Origin: Kaistia defluvii
Lineage (GTDB): Bacteria > Pseudomonadota > Alphaproteobacteria > Rhizobiales > Kaistiaceae
Assembly: GCF_040548815.1 (NCBI RefSeq)
Contig: NZ_JBEPSM010000001.1
Location: 2,418,001 to 2,482,000 of the forward strand
Length of the DNA: 64,000 nucleotides
Reading direction: 5' to 3'
Position 1 is the stretch's first letter; each line of letters begins with the position of its first letter. Positions 61,756 through 64,000 of the stretch are shown here, in pieces. Both the position numbers and the translations under genes were made by a program. The notes beneath the pieces are model-generated. The model made no database searches. It was not told the DNA's origin and saw only the letters and a list, made by a program, of their open reading frames with translations.

Positions 61756-62447
61756 CGCGGATCCATGAACCGGTAGCCGACGCCCCGGACCGCGGCGAAG
61801 AAGCCCGGCGCGCCGAGGTCCTCCAGCTTGCGGCGCAGATTGGCGATGTGGGTATCGACGGTACGCGCCATTGCGCCGCTATCCGGCAGGCAGGCATCCA
61901 GGAGATCGGCCCGGTCGAAAGCGTGCATGGGGCGGCGGATCATGTAGGCCAGGATGCGGAATTCGCTCAACGTCAGCGGCAGGGACTGCCGATCGCCCGC
62001 TGTCACCACAAACGCCGCATGGGCATCGAGATCGACCTCGACCCCCTCGCAGCGAAGCACCGTCGTGCCTCCGCCATGGCGGGTCCGCCGCAAGACGGCG
62101 TTCACGCGGGCCACCACCTCCTGGGGATTGAAGGGCTTGACGACATAATCGTCCGCGCCGAGCCGCAGTCCGGCCAGCCGGTCGAGATCCTCCGCCATCG
62201 CCGTGACCAGGATCGTCGGCGTCTGGCTCTCGCGCCGGATCCGCGCCAGCACTTCGAAGCCGTCGAGTTTCGGCAGGCGAATGTCGAGCAGGATCAGATC
62301 GGGCGACAACACGGCGTGGTGCGTGAGAGCGATCTCTCCATCGGCCGCGCGCACGGTGCGAAACCCGTCCCGCACCAGATAGGCGTCGAGAATCTGGGCA
62401 ATTTCCGGCTCGTCCTCGACCAGAAGAATGAGACCCTTATCGACCAT
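61752..62447 (-). CDS. OmpR/BaeR-type response regulator
   Basis: A 231-residue regulator. Receiver with VEDEPE, phosphoacceptor in LILLDIRLPKLDG, Thr in ILVTAMAED and Lys in VVKPFNPQE. The winged-helix domain has LTLSEFRILAYMIRRPMHA, TVDTHIANLRRKLED and AVRGVGYRFMDP. The ATG at 62447 has GAGGGG upstream. Coupled to the kinase gene and divergent from the PAP2 phosphatase, a likely target. Confidence 0.94.
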   Translation of the reverse strand: MVDKGLILLVEDEPEIAQILDAYLVRDGFRTVRAADGEIALTHHAVLSPDLILLDIRLPKLDGFEVLARIRRESQTPTILVTAMAEDLDRLAGLRLGADDYVVKPFNPQEVVARVNAVLRRTRHGGGTTVLRCEGVEVDLDAHAAFVVTAGDRQSLPLTLSEFRILAYMIRRPMHAFDRADLLDACLPDSGAMARTVDTHIANLRRKLEDLGAPGFFAAVRGVGYRFMDPR

Positions 62448-62641
62448 GCCCAACCCCTCGCAACGCGCATCTTCCGAAGCGCCTTATGAGGCGGCGAGGT
62501 CCGGGTGGCAATTAACAGGACCGGACAAACCGGCCGATGGGGCCCATGTCGGGCGATTGCGCTCCGTATCTCCGCCATTTCTTGACAGAACGCCACGATC
62601 GTCCCGCTCGCCCCGCCCCCCGGTTTCGAGCCACGGACGAC

Positions 62642-63433
62642 ATGACCCACATCAATCCCCTGCCGGCCTCCGAGGTCGACTTCCGTGCATGGCGCGCCGC
62701 CCTGCGCAGCGTTCGCTCCCGCTTCGAGGCGAAGCCGGCGAAGGTCGCGGGCGTCCTGACGCTGCTGGCGGCCGGCCTCTTCATGGCCTTTCCGGGCCTG
62801 GATCTCGCCGTGTCGCACGGCTTTGCGACGGGGAGCGGGGGCTTTCCGCTGTCCCGAGAACCGCTGCTGATCGCGCTGCGCGATTGGAACCGCGCCCTGC
62901 CCTTCCTGATTCTGCCGGCAGTCATGGCGCTCCTTCTCGTCCAGGCGATCGCTCCGCAGCGCTGGTTGCTTCGGCCGCACAAGGCGATCTTCTTCCTGGC
63001 GTTCTACGCGCTGGGGCCAGGCGTGCTGATCCAGTCTCTGAAAGGCCTTGTCGGCCGGGCGCGGCCGCATGAGATCCTGGAATTCGGGGGCAGCCTGCCC
63101 TTCACGCCCGCCTGGCAGGTATCCTCCGCCTGCGCGCGCAATTGCTCCTTCGCGTCCGGAGAGGCATCCTCCGCCGTCGCCCTCCTGGCCCTCGCCCTGC
63201 TTCTGCCGAGCCGCTGGCAGAAGACGGCAATCGTCGCGCTCATACCCGTCGTGCTCGCCTTCTCCATCAACCGGATCGCCTTCGGCGCTCATTTCCTCTC
63301 GGACGTCGTGATGGCCTGGATGCTCCTGCTCTGGCTCATGGCCTGGCTCTGGCCCGTGTTTTCCAGGAATGGCGAGCGGATCGATCGGCGGTTCTGGCAG
63401 GGCGTCGGCTACCATCCCGCCCGCCGACGCTAG
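62642..63433 (+). CDS. PAP2-superfamily membrane phosphatase (lipid A phosphatase-like)
   Basis: Membrane phosphatase of 263 residues with about six helices. The three PAP2 motifs are KGLVGRARP, RNCSFASGEASS (Glu in place of the usual His of SGH, as in LpxE/LpxF-like members) and INRIAFGAHFLSDVV. Such enzymes remove phosphate from lipid A or polyprenyl pyrophosphate and so change sensitivity to cationic peptides. The ATG at 62642 opens the family-like part; upstream frame lacks support. Divergent from a BaeSR-like system, consistent with envelope-stress control. Confidence 0.9.
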   Translation: MTHINPLPASEVDFRAWRAALRSVRSRFEAKPAKVAGVLTLLAAGLFMAFPGLDLAVSHGFATGSGGFPLSREPLLIALRDWNRALPFLILPAVMALLLVQAIAPQRWLLRPHKAIFFLAFYALGPGVLIQSLKGLVGRARPHEILEFGGSLPFTPAWQVSSACARNCSFASGEASSAVALLALALLLPSRWQKTAIVALIPVVLAFSINRIAFGAHFLSDVVMAWMLLLWLMAWLWPVFSRNGERIDRRFWQGVGYHPARRR

Positions 63434-63559
63434 CTGGAGGCCCCATACCCCTCTTCATCGGTTGATTTGGCCGTTCTTCCGTCTCGTGGGGGCGCTATCA
63501 TGGACGGAGAGCGCCGGCGGCCGGAGCCGGGCGCCGCCGACGAGAACAAGGCAGATCCG

Positions 63560-64000
63560 ATGAGCCAGAACGACCCTTCCGACAATCCCGCTCGGGATCA
63601 CGACCACGGGCACGATCACGCGGCCGCGCCGCGCTGGAAACATGATGGCGTGCGCGTCATCAAAGGCAACCAGCTCGACGACAACACGGCCCAGACGCCG
63701 GGCATGTACCGGCAGGCGGCGATCAACCATGCCCGCGTCGGCGCGCAGAAGATCTGGGCCGGCACGGTGCAGATCGCGCCCAACGCCAAGACCGGCGTGC
63801 ATCATCACGGCGAACTGGAAAGCGTGATCTTCGTGGTCAAGGGCCGCGCCCGGCTGCGCTGGGGCGATCGGCTGGAGTTCGTCGCCGAGGCCGAAGCCGG
63901 CGACTTCATCTTCGTGCCGCCCTTCGTGCCGCACCAGGAAATCAACGCCGATCCGACCCAGACGCTGGAATGCGTGCTGGTCCGTTCCGACAACGAGGCG
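63560..64000 (+). CDS. Cupin-domain protein, C-terminus cut by window edge
   Basis: 147 codons are visible with no stop before the window edge. The N-terminus is His/Asp-rich (RDHDHGHDHAAA), a possible metal-binding tail. The cupin motif follows: GVHHHGELESVIFVVKGRA (two His and Glu ligands) and FVPPFVPHQEIN (third His). ATG at 63560. Small cupins of this type bind a metal and act as isomerases, dioxygenases or sensors; the role here is open. Confidence 0.85.
   Translation, partial: MSQNDPSDNPARDHDHGHDHAAAPRWKHDGVRVIKGNQLDDNTAQTPGMYRQAAINHARVGAQKIWAGTVQIAPNAKTGVHHHGELESVIFVVKGRARLRWGDRLEFVAEAEAGDFIFVPPFVPHQEINADPTQTLECVLVRSDNEA

Overview
The window is GC-rich, gene-dense chromosomal DNA from an alphaproteobacterium, most likely in the Hyphomicrobiales (Rhizobiales). 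The basis is the high number of ABC importers with dedicated regulators, FCD-type GntR regulators, many GTG/TTG starts, a FixK/FNR-type box and a LuxR solo. Genus is not determined. I see no rRNA, tRNA, CRISPR array, insertion sequence or phage gene.

Layout. (1) 1-12.6 kb: a catabolic locus. A leftward operon (CaiB-type CoA-transferase, MaoC hydratase, GMC oxidoreductase, RbsB/RbsA/RbsC-like sugar importer) is divergent from a rightward operon (second MaoC, second GMC, aldehyde dehydrogenase), followed by a convergent FrdA/SdhA-like flavoprotein. Four near-identical LacI-type operators lie only at the two promoter regions of this locus. (2) 12.7-14.8 kb: a small hypothetical protein, a YCII protein, and an exported Cys-rich/OmpA-like pair. 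(3) 15.1-22.3 kb: polar amino-acid importer with a DAO-type oxidase; then a 2OG-Fe(II) oxygenase divergent from a nucleoside hydrolase over a perfect palindrome, with a TetR gene. (4) 22.9-32.0 kb: CSS-EAL phosphodiesterase, CDF cation exporter, PepSY/cytochrome b561/two-component operon, VIT1-like transporter, ArsR-AHSA1 pair, and an aberrant L,D-transpeptidase. (5) 32.1-40.5 kb: a PotABCD-type importer with two ATPases (one lacking the switch histidine), a cyclase-family hydrolase, a nitrilase-family amidohydrolase and a divergent GntR. (6) 40.8-50.0 kb: a 7TMR-DISM kinase and regulator next to a 1772-residue autotransporter with five exact 93-residue repeats, then a LuxR solo. (7) 50.1-57.2 kb: a low-oxygen/stress-type cluster (small proteins, CBS-BON protein, zinc alcohol dehydrogenase, universal stress protein, phosphoketolase, acetate kinase) with a perfect FNR/FixK palindrome between phosphoketolase and acetate kinase. 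(8) 57.3-64 kb: SDR, DapA-family aldolase with GntR, a 30-residue RiPP-precursor-like ORF, a BaeSR-like two-component system divergent from a PAP2 phosphatase, and a truncated cupin gene.

How the parts work together. The first locus reads as import, oxidation of an alcohol to an acid (GMC, ALDH), CoA activation (CaiB) and hydration (MaoC), switched by one LacI-type repressor encoded elsewhere. The phosphoketolase cluster gives acetyl phosphate, hence ATP through acetate kinase, when oxygen is low. The strongest candidates for something undescribed are the LacI-operator regulon with duplicated MaoC/GMC genes, the RiPP-like micro-ORF, the asymmetric Pot-type importer, and the autotransporter with its adjoining signalling genes. 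All functions are read from sequence by eye; none was confirmed by a database search.
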